NCBI RefSeq assembly: GCF_024721155.1
Contig: NZ_JAHVAP010000023.1
Coordinates: 1 to 64,000, forward strand
DNA length: 64,000 nucleotides
From: Mucilaginibacter phenanthrenivorans
Lineage (GTDB): Bacteria; Bacteroidota; Bacteroidia; Sphingobacteriales; Sphingobacteriaceae
Reading direction: 5' to 3'
Numbering within the stretch: position 1 is the stretch's first letter; every line of letters starts with the position of its first letter. The notes under the pieces are model-generated. The model was not told the origin of the DNA. It was given only the letters and a program-made list of their open reading frames with translations, and did not search any database. A program made the position numbers and the translations under genes. Shown piece after piece: positions 51,526-59,687 of the stretch.

Positions 51526-52734
51526 TCACTTTTTATCATCGGCGCCCATTATCTCATGCACTTTTTTATCCAGATCTGCCATATTGCCTTCACCATGTTT
51601 TTTTAAGTCGAAATTTGCCTTCCCCCGATAACGCCCGGCTATTCTACCATTGTTATCAATTAAAATAAACAAGGAGGGGGGCAGTCCCTGAATATCGTAT
51701 AGCCCCCACAAGCCATCGTCGCCGGCATTCCTTGCCCGTACGTGATGCCATATAGCTGTACTATCGTTCGCTATGGCGGTTTCCCATTCCTTTTTGGAAA
51801 AATCAAAGGATATGCCTATTACTTCTAAACCCTTGCTGTGATACTTATTATATAATTGTTTTAGATGCCGGGTTTCTTCACGTTGAGGAACGCAATAGCT
51901 TCCCCAAAACTCAAGTATTAAATAATGCTTACCTATAAATGATTTAAGATTAAGCGATCTCCCTGCTACATCTGTTTTGGAAAATAATGGAGCCATGCTT
52001 CCAACGGCGGAAATTTTTCGCTGGTCTAAATTATTTTTTACAGATAACCCTGCTATACTACTTTTCACGGCCGATGCGAATGAATTATAAAATGCATAAG
52101 CGGAATCAAGTGGAAGTGTTCTTCCAGCAACATAGTTATCCAGCAAATAGGCGCTTAAATAGGAGGAGGGATGAGTACTTATAAAGTTGTAATCGATATG
52201 TTTTCCATGCTCATTGTACTTGTCTATCTGGCTTGCTATTTTTACATGAGCGGTGTGGTTTTTTGGCGTATTACCGGCTGCTTCAACTTTGAACAGCTCA
52301 TTGTACAAAGAATCCTTTACCTTGTTAGTTGGCTTCATCAGTTCTTGTAAACCGTCCAAATCATTTTGCATGGCAGAGCCGGTTATCTTAGCACGGTCAA
52401 AATGATTTCCTTCAACATCCACTGTCATAGTACCAGGAGACAGGAATATTTCGCTGGCATATGATTCATTTTCCGACTTTGGTTTCCCATCCCGCATTAG
52501 CCAGGCGTCTACGGGACTTTTAAGTTGAAGCTCAAAATAAAACGCCTTGTTTTTTACCCTCGATTTATAGTTATGCCTTTTTTTATTTTCATCCGAATAA
52601 GACAGATACATAACCGTTGCCGTTCTCCCGGTCACGGTTCCTGTTAGCCTTACATAACCTGTTTTCTTATTTTGCGCACAAAGAATGTGGGGAAATAAAA
52701 CAAAAAGACTTAACAGGTTCAATAAGGTTTTCAT
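51526..52734 (-). CDS. DUF4369-thioredoxin-fold (TlpA/AhpC-like) protein with altered active site
   Basis: The 402-residue protein has a signal peptide (1-20), a DUF4369-type beta domain (about 25-125), a helical linker and a TlpA-like thioredoxin domain (about 245-395, GSMAPLFSKTDVAGRSLNLKSF). The usual WCxxC is GSYCVPQ: Cys281 is kept but the resolving Cys is replaced by Gln284. It therefore cannot act as a two-cysteine disulfide reductase; a one-cysteine peroxidase, glutaredoxin-like or binding role is possible. Confidence 0.8.
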   Translation of the reverse strand: MKTLLNLLSLFVLFPHILCAQNKKTGYVRLTGTVTGRTATVMYLSYSDENKKRHNYKSRVKNKAFYFELQLKSPVDAWLMRDGKPKSENESYASEIFLSPGTMTVDVEGNHFDRAKITGSAMQNDLDGLQELMKPTNKVKDSLYNELFKVEAAGNTPKNHTAHVKIASQIDKYNEHGKHIDYNFISTHPSSYLSAYLLDNYVAGRTLPLDSAYAFYNSFASAVKSSIAGLSVKNNLDQRKISAVGSMAPLFSKTDVAGRSLNLKSFIGKHYLILEFWGSYCVPQREETRHLKQLYNKYHSKGLEVIGISFDFSKKEWETAIANDSTAIWHHVRARNAGDDGLWGLYDIQGLPPSLFILIDNNGRIAGRYRGKANFDLKKHGEGNMADLDKKVHEIMGADDKK

Positions 52735-52877
52735 TTGGAAAATTAATGCTCTAAAATAGCTCTTATTAAAATGGGGTTGGTAATATTATCGGTTACAAAA
52801 ACAGATATTTGAAACTTTTTACATTATCAAAACAAACATTCATTTTATTATCATTCCTTTGCATAAAAAAACTACTT

Positions 52878-53339
52878 ATGTCATTACAACCAGGCTCAGC
52901 CGCTCCGCAATTCACTTTAGTTTCATCAGCATTAAAAGAAGTTTCATTAGCCGATTTTAAAGGTAAAAAAGTAGTGCTGCACTTTTTCCCAATGGCTTTT
53001 ACAGGTGTTTGTACAACTCAATTGTGCACCATGCGCGATAATTTTGGCTATTATGATGGCCTTAACGCTACCATATTAGGGATCTCTGTTGATTCTCCTT
53101 TTACCCTGGCAAAATTCAAGGAAGAGAACAACTACCAGTTTGAGCTTTTGTCCGACTTTAATAAAGAGGTTTCAACGGCGTATGGCGCTATATATGAGCA
53201 GTTTGCATTTGGTTTGAAGGGTGTATCAAAACGCGCTGCATTTGTAATAGACGAAGAGCAGAATATAGTTTATGCAGAGGTTTTAGAATCAGCCGGCGAC
53301 CTGCCTGATTTTGCTGCAATTGCCGAAGCGGTAAAGTAA
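52878..53339 (+). CDS. Peroxiredoxin
   Basis: I start at 52878 (MSLQPGSAAPQFTLVS), the family start, giving 153 residues; the open frame begins at 52809 with a hydrophobic stretch that is probably not translated. Peroxidatic Cys45 is in FTGVCTTQLC, with a second Cys at 50. The pattern FPMAFTGVCTTQLCTMRD fits the AhpE/BCP-like peroxiredoxins that reduce hydroperoxides in the cytoplasm. Confidence 0.88.
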   Translation: MSLQPGSAAPQFTLVSSALKEVSLADFKGKKVVLHFFPMAFTGVCTTQLCTMRDNFGYYDGLNATILGISVDSPFTLAKFKEENNYQFELLSDFNKEVSTAYGAIYEQFAFGLKGVSKRAAFVIDEEQNIVYAEVLESAGDLPDFAAIAEAVK

Positions 53340-53398
53340 TTTGAAAAAAATTATAACGGAATGAAAAGAAATCCTATTTTTGCAGTCCGTTAAAAAAA

Positions 53399-53472
53399 GC
53401 ACTTGTAGCTCAATTGGATAGAGCACCTGACTACGGATCAGGAGGTTAGGGGTTCGACTCCCTTCAAGTGCA
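53399..53472 (+). tRNA. tRNA-Arg (anticodon ACG)
   Basis: GCACTTG pairs with CAAGTGC in the acceptor stem; the D stem is GCTC/GAGC, the anticodon stem CCTGA/TCAGG around loop CTACGGA (anticodon ACG, read CGN after A-to-I editing), and the T arm has GGTTCGACTCC. The discriminator is A and CCA is not encoded. Length is 74. Confidence 0.96.
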
Positions 53473-53480
53473 CTTGTTTA

Positions 53481-53570
53481 AGTCCAAAGTCAGTAGTCCG
53501 AAGTCTAAAGTCAAAACCTCTGATTTTGCTTAGAGACTAATTACTCACGACTTCTGACTCATGACTAATA
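53481..53570. repeat. Word inverted repeat H (AGTCCAAAGTCAGTAGTCC type)
   Basis: AGTCCAAAGTCAGTAGTCCG then AAGTCTAAAGTC is mirrored by ACTAATTACTCACGACTTCT then GACTCATGACTAATA. It starts eight bases after the tRNA gene, so these elements also follow RNA genes. Confidence 0.65.
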
Positions 53571-53600
53571 AGCCTTTCTGTATAGTACCGAAAGGCTTTT
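53570..53600 (+). terminator. Terminator after tRNA-Arg
   Basis: AAGCCTTTC pairs with GAAAGGCTT, followed by TT and AATTTGAT. It lies just before adk, so it probably ends the tRNA transcript. Confidence 0.75.
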
Positions 53601-53614
53601 AATTTGATAAAAGC

Positions 53615-54187
53615 ATGCTGAACCTGGTATTGTTTGGTCCTCCCGGAGCTGGGAAAGGGACACAATCACAAAAACTTATAGAGAAATACGGATTGATCCA
53701 TTTATCAACGGGCGACATATTGCGCGGTGAGATTTCACAGGGAACCGAGCTTGGTTTAGAAGCAAAGAAACTGATGGATGATGGCAAATTGGTTCCGGAT
53801 GCGGTAGTTATCGGCATGATCAGCCACAAGCTGGATGCCAATAAGGATGCTAAAGGGTTTATTTTTGATGGCTTTCCACGTACTGTTGCACAGGCAGAAG
53901 CATTAGATACATTGCTTGAAAGTAAAAATGCACCCATATCGGGCATGATAGCGCTTGAAGTTAATGACGATGAGCTGGAGCAGCGTTTACTGCTTAGAGG
54001 CAAAGATTCAGGCAGGCCTGATGATGCTAACCCGGAAGTTATCCGTAAAAGAATAAAAGAATATAACGATAAAACGGCACCTGTTGCCGGTTTTTATCAA
54101 GGTCAAAATAAATATAAAAGCATAAACGGCATCGGTTCGGTTAACGAAATTTTTGATGCTATTAATGCGATTATAAGTTCATATTAA
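53615..54187 (+). CDS. adk: Adenylate kinase
   Basis: The 190-residue kinase has GPPGAGKGTQSQKL (8-21), the AMP-binding STGDILR, DGFPRTVAQAE and the short LID LRGKDSGRPDDANPEVIRKR, without the zinc-finger insert of long forms. It catalyses AMP + ATP to 2 ADP. The TAA stop is the first part of a word repeat. Confidence 0.96.
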   Translation: MLNLVLFGPPGAGKGTQSQKLIEKYGLIHLSTGDILRGEISQGTELGLEAKKLMDDGKLVPDAVVIGMISHKLDANKDAKGFIFDGFPRTVAQAEALDTLLESKNAPISGMIALEVNDDELEQRLLLRGKDSGRPDDANPEVIRKRIKEYNDKTAPVAGFYQGQNKYKSINGIGSVNEIFDAINAIISSY

Positions 54188-54328
54188 GTCCGAAAGTCGG
54201 GAAAGTCAGTAAAGTCCGAAAGAAGGAAGAATATAGTCCTGAAGGTATAGATCGTTAGTAAAGTCCGGAAGATTAGGCAGTTCGCTTAGTATCTTTCGGA
54301 CTTTACTGACTTTCGGACTTTCCCGACT
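54186..54328. repeat. Word inverted repeat I (AGTCCGAAAGTCGGGAAAG type)
   Basis: The left arm AGTCCGAAAGTCGGGAAAGT then CAGTAAAGTCCGAAAGAA and the right arm (54291-54328) are reverse complements of about 37 bases with the words permuted. It begins at the last base of the adk stop codon. A third partial copy (AGTAAAGTCCGGAAGA) lies in the loop at 54257-54272. Best-defined member of the group. Confidence 0.82.
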
Positions 54329-54342
54329 CAAAACAAATAAAA

Positions 54343-55341
54343 ATGTCTCAAGGTTCAAATTTTGTTGATTATGTGAAGATCTGTTGCCGCTCTGGCCACG
54401 GAGGGGCCGGTTCTGCGCATTTGCACCGCGATATATTAACTTCAAAAGGCGGTCCGGATGGTGGTGACGGTGGTCGTGGCGGGCACGTTATAGTAAAAGG
54501 TAACGCCCAGCTATGGACAATGCTGCACCTTAAATACCGTAAGCACGTAATTGCAGGCGACGGCGATGCGGGCGGAAGTTCACTACGCAGCGGTAAAACG
54601 GGAAGGGACGAGATCCTGGAAGTGCCGTTGGGTACCACAGTGAAAAACGCGGAAACCGGCGAAATTATATTCGAGATTACAGAGGACGGCGAAACAAGGA
54701 TCTTAACGCCCGGCGGCAGGGGCGGGCAGGGGAACTGGCACTTTAAAACATCTACACAACAAACCCCACGCTATTCACAACCCGGCGAAGAAGGCCAGGA
54801 AGACTGGAATATTTTAGAGTTAAAGGTATTGGCAGATGTTGGCCTGGTAGGTTTCCCGAATGCAGGTAAATCAACCTTGCTTTCTGTAGTATCCGCGGCT
54901 AAGCCAGAGATTGCAGATTATGCGTTTACCACTATAGTGCCAAACCTGGGAATAGTTGCATACAGGGGCGGAAAATCGTTTGTGATGGCTGATATACCCG
55001 GGATAATAGAGGGGGCATCGCAAGGGAAGGGTTTAGGCTTTCGGTTTTTGAGACATATCGAACGTAACTCAGTATTGTTATTCATGGTGCCGGCCGATAC
55101 TAACCGTACCATCAAGGAAGAATACCAGATCTTACTGCACGAATTAAAGGAATATAACCCGGAGATGCTTCACAAGCCAAGGGTACTGGCTGTAACAAAG
55201 TCGGACATGCTTGATGATGAGCTGATGGATGAAATGAAAAAGGAACTTCCGGCGGATGTTCCCTCTATTTTTATCTCCTCGGTGGCCCAGAAAAACATCG
55301 ATCAGCTGAAGGATTTACTTTGGAAGGAAATTAATTCTTAG
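54343..55341 (+). CDS. obgE: Obg-family GTPase
   Basis: The 332-residue protein has the Gly-rich Obg fold (1-158, with GGPDGGDGGRGG and GDGDAGGSSLRSGKTG) and a G domain: P-loop GFPNAGKSTLL, switch region FTTIVPNLGIV, DIPGIIEGA, and TKSD for guanine. It lacks the C-terminal OCT domain of some relatives. Obg acts in late 50S ribosome assembly and stress control. Confidence 0.95.
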   Translation: MSQGSNFVDYVKICCRSGHGGAGSAHLHRDILTSKGGPDGGDGGRGGHVIVKGNAQLWTMLHLKYRKHVIAGDGDAGGSSLRSGKTGRDEILEVPLGTTVKNAETGEIIFEITEDGETRILTPGGRGGQGNWHFKTSTQQTPRYSQPGEEGQEDWNILELKVLADVGLVGFPNAGKSTLLSVVSAAKPEIADYAFTTIVPNLGIVAYRGGKSFVMADIPGIIEGASQGKGLGFRFLRHIERNSVLLFMVPADTNRTIKEEYQILLHELKEYNPEMLHKPRVLAVTKSDMLDDELMDEMKKELPADVPSIFISSVAQKNIDQLKDLLWKEINS

Positions 55342-55349
55342 TTAGGGAG

Positions 55350-55421
55350 AGGTTGTAAGGGTTGCAAATGTTGTAGTGGGTAGAAAAAACATTTACAACT
55401 CTTACAACAACTACAACCTTT
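55350..55421. repeat. Word inverted repeat J (GGTTGTAAGGGTTG type)
   Basis: AGGTTGTAAGGGTTGCAAAT then GTTGTAGTGGG is mirrored by CATTTACAACTCTTACAACA then ACTACAACCTTTT. The right arm includes the stop codon and last codons of the convergent membrane-protein gene. Confidence 0.75.
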
Positions 55422-57000
55422 TCAACTTAGCGGCATACAACACATATTTATCACTTAGCATGGATAAGTTAAATCCTGCATAGCCAGGGAACGATTTCAT
55501 TATCAGCTTTTCTTTTGGTCCATTGTAGCTTTCGGGCAATACAATAAACAGCGGACCTGCAAAACCATCATACGTGTATTCGTCCATATCTATTTTAAAA
55601 TCATCGGCAATGGGCGACAACGTGATAATCCTGTTATGCATGATCTCGAGTCCTAAGTCGTTTGAAATAAATACAAATACTGCATTCTTATTCTCCCGGT
55701 CGAGTTTCATTACTGCGTTAAGCGACTGCTGATCGATATTGATTTGTGAGATGCCTGTATTTCCTTTGGCGCTAAGGTTTTTATTGATGCTGAATCCTTT
55801 AAATAAATAGTTAAAACTATAAGCGGCTATTCCCAGGCATAAAACAGTAAATGCCACCTGGTAAATGCGCTTCGATATGCTTATTAAATAGATAATTCCC
55901 GGAACCACTAAAATGCCGATGATCCGGAAATGCCTTGCCTCGTAGGAGATATTCAATTGCCTTAAATAAATTACCCCGAAAAAGAGGAATGCCGCACCAT
56001 AAAAAACAAGGACAAATAATTTGTAATTACTGCTCGGAACCTTGCGGACGATAGTAATAACCAACCATACACTTAAAATAGCAAGCGCCACAACTATCAA
56101 TACCGCCCACTGATGTGCTACCATCGGCTTGCCAAAGTTAAAAAGCAGACCGTGGAAAAAATCGTCCAATGAAAACCCGGAAAGCAATGGGGTAGAAAGC
56201 GGGAACGTAAAGGTTTCAGCAGCAAACTTGATCCCTTTTGAAACACTGGCAGGGCTCTGTCCTTTGGAGAGGAAAAATATATAAATGCTGCCCACCGATA
56301 GTGCGGCAGAAATACCTATCCATAATCCTTTTTTTATCCATTCGATAACACCGGCGCCGCCTGATGATAGCCTGATCCACAAACAGCAAAGCCCTGCGGC
56401 ATACATCCACAGGAACGACGATTTGCAGAAGAAACCAATCCATCCCGATAGGAGAACAAAAAGTAAAAGCTTCCAGTCTGTTTTTCGCAGTACGACGCAG
56501 CCATATAAGAACCAGCCCTCAAAAGCAAAAATCAGTACCTCGCCGCCGCTGTAAAACACATAAGGAACAAAGAAGGCAAAGGCCAGCTGGCAAATGATAA
56601 ATAAAAGACTCAACACAGAAACAAATGGCGTAAAGCCGATCTTTTTAAAGAACGTATAAAAACCTGCGAGCCCGCAGATTTGAGCGAGCGCAACCGTTAT
56701 TGAAAGTGCCTGCCCTGTGTTAACACTTGAACTTAGCTTAAAAAAGTAGGGCACTAAATATTGACCGGGCGACCACCAGACCATATATTCATCGTAGTTT
56801 TGAGTAATATCACTTTGATCAGGAGCTGTAAAAACGTTAAACGGGCCGCCTAAATTCATACAACGCAGTACATGCAAACCGTTGGCTGCGTCCGGGAAAA
56901 GTGCCGGTGGGATGAAGAAAAGGATAATCCCTAAAGTTATCACAGTTATCCCTGTGGCCCAAAGGATGATCTTATAGAATCTAGTTTGTGTAAATGGCAT
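55411..57000 (-). CDS. Multi-pass membrane protein, probable GT-C-like glycosyltransferase or polymerase
   Basis: The 529-residue protein has about eleven to twelve membrane helices through residue 420 and a C-terminal soluble domain of about 110 residues (RENKNAVFVFISNDLGLEIMHNR). A large first outside loop follows helix 1 and contains acidic DAANG and DQSDITQNYDEYM, as in ArnT/PMT-like GT-C enzymes. That and its place in an exopolysaccharide locus suggest transfer of a lipid-linked sugar; no family is certain. Confidence 0.55.
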   Translation of the reverse strand: MPFTQTRFYKIILWATGITVITLGIILFFIPPALFPDAANGLHVLRCMNLGGPFNVFTAPDQSDITQNYDEYMVWWSPGQYLVPYFFKLSSSVNTGQALSITVALAQICGLAGFYTFFKKIGFTPFVSVLSLLFIICQLAFAFFVPYVFYSGGEVLIFAFEGWFLYGCVVLRKTDWKLLLFVLLSGWIGFFCKSSFLWMYAAGLCCLWIRLSSGGAGVIEWIKKGLWIGISAALSVGSIYIFFLSKGQSPASVSKGIKFAAETFTFPLSTPLLSGFSLDDFFHGLLFNFGKPMVAHQWAVLIVVALAILSVWLVITIVRKVPSSNYKLFVLVFYGAAFLFFGVIYLRQLNISYEARHFRIIGILVVPGIIYLISISKRIYQVAFTVLCLGIAAYSFNYLFKGFSINKNLSAKGNTGISQINIDQQSLNAVMKLDRENKNAVFVFISNDLGLEIMHNRIITLSPIADDFKIDMDEYTYDGFAGPLFIVLPESYNGPKEKLIMKSFPGYAGFNLSMLSDKYVLYAAKLKRL

Positions 57001-57054
57001 TAATAATTGATAAACAGGTTCAAAACGATGTTAAAATACGTATTTTCAAAAGAA

Positions 57055-57606
57055 TCAGGAGATGACCCTGTCGCGGATCTTCACCGCTGGGTTTCCCTGG
57101 TAAACAGAATAGGCATCAAGGTTTTTAGTAGCCACCGAACCACTGGTGAGCACGGCGTGTGATGCCACGGTTACACCAAGGTTGATCATTGCACCCGCAC
57201 CGATCCAAACACCATCTTCCAGTGTCACGCCGGCGGTTATATTGAATGTTGTTTTTTTATAATCGTGGCTGCCGGTGAGTAAAACTGCCCCCTGTGACAG
57301 GCAGACATTACTGCCGACGCTAATTGGAACAAGGCAATCAATCCAAACATTTTCGCCTATCCAGGTTTGGTTGCCAACAGTGAGATGCCAGGGATATTTA
57401 ACATTTACCCCGGGTTTTATGGTAACCGCTTTGCCGATCCTCGCCCCGAATAAACGCAGCAAAAACACCTTGAAAGTACTGGATGGCACTAAGCTTGTCT
57501 TTAAAAACACAGCGTTTACATAAAACCAAAGCAGCCTTTTAAAAGCATTGCCCCCGGGATGAAACGGTGCGTTATTGTATAATGACAGGTCAGTTTTTTG
57601 CATCAT
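57055..57606 (-). CDS. WcaF-type sugar O-acetyltransferase
   Basis: The 183-residue left-handed beta-helix acetyltransferase has hexapeptide repeats (IGKAVTIKPGVNVKYPWHLTVGN, IGENVWIDCLVPISVGSNVCLSQGA, LEDGVWIGAGAMINLGVTV) and GSHDY with the catalytic His. It resembles the colanic-acid WcaF family and should acetylate an exopolysaccharide sugar. Its start overlaps the exosortase frame end by 17 bases, indicating cotranslation. Confidence 0.88.
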   Translation of the reverse strand: MMQKTDLSLYNNAPFHPGGNAFKRLLWFYVNAVFLKTSLVPSSTFKVFLLRLFGARIGKAVTIKPGVNVKYPWHLTVGNQTWIGENVWIDCLVPISVGSNVCLSQGAVLLTGSHDYKKTTFNITAGVTLEDGVWIGAGAMINLGVTVASHAVLTSGSVATKNLDAYSVYQGNPAVKIRDRVIS

Positions 57607-57904
57607 TCAGCGCATCAGTGCGTTTTACCCAAAAGTAAAGGGTAATGGCGATAATTACATATATTATGATATTAAAAACGGTATGATGATCAACAATTCG
57701 ATTATCCTTTTTATGCCAGAACAGGGCAAGAAGCACAAAGCGTAAAATATTTAAAAGTTCGATCCCCAATATGCCGCTGACCAGGAAGATGATCTTCGAT
57801 TTTAATTTTGCGGGATATGCCAGAACGAACGCCGCAAAAAAACTGATCACACCCAGGCCGAGGCAGGAGTATACCAGTTGTATAACGCCCCTGCCGGCTA
57901 CCAA
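57590..57904 (-). pseudogene. Exosortase family C-terminal part, cut off by a 71-bp duplication
   Basis: The frame runs from a TTG at 57904 for 104 residues and carries the exosortase catalytic triad pattern: Cys in VYSCLGLG, Arg in LLNILRFVLLA and His in VDHHTVFN, across three membrane helices. It resembles the exosortase Y type of Sphingobacteriaceae. A TAA lies immediately upstream at 57910-57908, created at the duplication junction. The missing N-terminal membrane helices are found in the preceding frame (57898-59103). Removing one 71-bp copy joins the two frames into one protein of 480 residues, so as drawn this exosortase is probably not functional. Confidence 0.75.
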
Positions 57905-57980
57905 AAGTTAAAACTGATCACACCCAGGCCGAGGCAGGAGTATACCAGTTGTATAACGCCCCTGCCGGCTACCAAAAGTT
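57839..57980. repeat. Perfect 71-bp tandem duplication
   Basis: 57839-57909 and 57910-57980 are identical by eye, beginning AAAACTGATCACACCCAGGC and ending GCTACCAAAAGTT. Since 71 is not a multiple of three it shifts the frame of the gene that crosses it. The two copies encode the ELLVAGRGVIQLVYSCLGLG segment of the exosortase. Confidence 0.95.
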
Positions 57981-59103
57981 CGTACTGATTGGTTACAGCA
58001 GTAAATCCAAACCAACCCAGTACAGCCGCACTAGCTTTTAACAAAAGCCATCGTAAGCCTTGTATATAGTTCAGGTTATCGGCAAGAAATGCGCTGTAAT
58101 GATTGCCCGGCGATGTAACACCGAAAAAGAAGATGTTGAAATAGTAGAACGCCGCGAATAGGATTACAAATAGCAAGATAAACCTTAATGGGGAGTGCCC
58201 GGTGTTCACATTTTCGGGATTCTTCTTTTTAAGGATCTCATCAATCTTAACATCAACAATAAGCCGGAACCAGAAGCCTTGCAGAAAGTGGAATATCACA
58301 CCGGTTTGCCCGTCGAGAATACCCAGCTGGAAAAACATGCGGTAAAGAAAATATAACATCGGCCTTACGTAGCGGGGTAGCTTCCACCATAGCTGTTTTA
58401 ACCTTGCGGTACGTTCATCGGGCGAGCCCCAAAAGTGTGGCTTTACGGTTTGCGAGCGCAGTTGCATCATCCGCTCCACCTCTTCATGAGCAACCAGGTC
58501 GCTGTAGCGGTTGTGCTTTTCGATCCAAAAGCTGATATTATTCTCTTTCAGGTTTTCTTCAAGGATAAAGCCGTCCTTCCAGATTTCGGTTTTGCCCGGC
58601 ACAATGAAACGATGATCCATGTTCTCGTTCAGATCGGAGTAGCCAACGCCATACCGGATCATTTTAAGCAGGTAGAAAGGGTAGTAGCCGCCATGTTTTA
58701 TCCACCGGCCTTTAAAGAAATTTTTCCGGCTGAAGTAAATGCCATCTACATCTTTATGGTCGTCATCTTTAAAATTGTGCAAGCGCTCGTTCAGTTCGGG
58801 GGTTACTGTTTGGTCGGCGTCAAGGCAAACTATCCAGGGCGTTTTAATGTCGAAATTTTTTAAAGCAAAATCCCATTGCTTGGGGTGATTTTCAAAGGCA
58901 TGCTGTAAAATAGTGGCCCCGTAGTTTTTTGCTATCGAGATGGTATTATCCGTACTGCCGGAATCTACTATAAAAATAGCTGCGCCGAGGTTTTGGATAG
59001 AGGCAAGCAAGCGCGGTAAATGAATTTCTTCATTATAAGTGATTATAATAAATGAAAATTCGCTGTTCACTATAATTTTGCTTTGATGATCATACTCATC
59101 CAT
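57898..59103 (-). CDS. GT2 glycosyltransferase fused to an exosortase, frameshifted near its end
   Basis: This 401-residue frame starts with a GT2 domain of the WaaE/KdtX type (about 15-260: FIIITYNEEIHLPRLLASI, IVDSGSTDNT, VCLDADQTV). Without a stop it enters an exosortase N-terminus at about 295 (SPLRFILLFVILFAAFYYFN, then NHYSAFLADNLNYIQ). It ends after VYSCLGLGVISF with the aberrant NFW because of the 71-bp duplication. The restored product would be a 480-residue glycosyltransferase-exosortase. The start overlaps the methyltransferase gene by 34 bases; no later Met fits, so coupling is likely. The GT2 domain may still be active in the shortened product. Confidence 0.78.
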   Translation of the reverse strand: MDEYDHQSKIIVNSEFSFIIITYNEEIHLPRLLASIQNLGAAIFIVDSGSTDNTISIAKNYGATILQHAFENHPKQWDFALKNFDIKTPWIVCLDADQTVTPELNERLHNFKDDDHKDVDGIYFSRKNFFKGRWIKHGGYYPFYLLKMIRYGVGYSDLNENMDHRFIVPGKTEIWKDGFILEENLKENNISFWIEKHNRYSDLVAHEEVERMMQLRSQTVKPHFWGSPDERTARLKQLWWKLPRYVRPMLYFLYRMFFQLGILDGQTGVIFHFLQGFWFRLIVDVKIDEILKKKNPENVNTGHSPLRFILLFVILFAAFYYFNIFFFGVTSPGNHYSAFLADNLNYIQGLRWLLLKASAAVLGWFGFTAVTNQYELLVAGRGVIQLVYSCLGLGVISFNFW

Positions 59104-59687
59104 ATATAAGGAATCCGGCCACAGCCCTTAAATTGAGTAACCGTGAACCCCGCATCCGTTAATACTTTACTCAAAGTCTTTCTCGACCATAATTTGATAT
59201 GTCCGCCCAACCAAAGGGGATTGAGATGCTGATCCCACTTGTTAAAAATACTGAGCATTAAGTTCTTCAAATAACCATGGTAAGGCGTGGTTACTATAAT
59301 CTCAGCACCCGGCTTTAATTGCAGTTTGCAGAATTCAATAAACGCCTGTGGGTTATATAGGTGCTCGATAACTTCAGTAGTAATGATGGTATCGAACGGA
59401 ATATTTTGTAACTGAGCCGGCAATGCATCTGACGACAGGTCCTGCACAAAAAAGCGGTCCGGGTTTGTTTTTTGAGCAATGCCGATCCCCTTTTCGGAGG
59501 CATCGGTGCCGTAGGCATTGTAACCAAGCGTAAGCAGGTAGTTTACAAGGTACCCATTGCCGCAACCAAGGTCGAGAATATACTTGTTTCTGTCCTTATC
59601 AAGCATGGCTACCAGGTCGTTCAGCTGATAGCTAAAGTTATGGGTTGGCGCGTCGCTGTGGTATCCGTAATCGATGTAATCAGCCAT
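59070..59687 (-). CDS. Class I SAM-dependent methyltransferase
   Basis: The 205-residue protein has motif I ILDLGCGNGYLVNYL, GTDASEKGI and the UbiE/Coq3-like TEVIEHLYNP. It lies inside the exopolysaccharide operon, overlapping both neighbours, so it probably methylates a sugar or lipid intermediate of that pathway. Confidence 0.82.
   Translation of the reverse strand: MADYIDYGYHSDAPTHNFSYQLNDLVAMLDKDRNKYILDLGCGNGYLVNYLLTLGYNAYGTDASEKGIGIAQKTNPDRFFVQDLSSDALPAQLQNIPFDTIITTEVIEHLYNPQAFIEFCKLQLKPGAEIIVTTPYHGYLKNLMLSIFNKWDQHLNPLWLGGHIKLWSRKTLSKVLTDAGFTVTQFKGCGRIPYIWMSMIIKAKL

Noticed and set aside
54186..54328. Regularly repeated words resembling a CRISPR array
   Set aside because: Words are 8-12 bases, variable, inverted between arms, without constant spacers or cas genes.
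57590..57904. Exosortase as an independent gene with a TTG start
   Set aside because: The frame begins inside the duplicated segment right after a junction-made stop and lacks the N-terminal helices, so it is better read as the cut-off end of the fusion.
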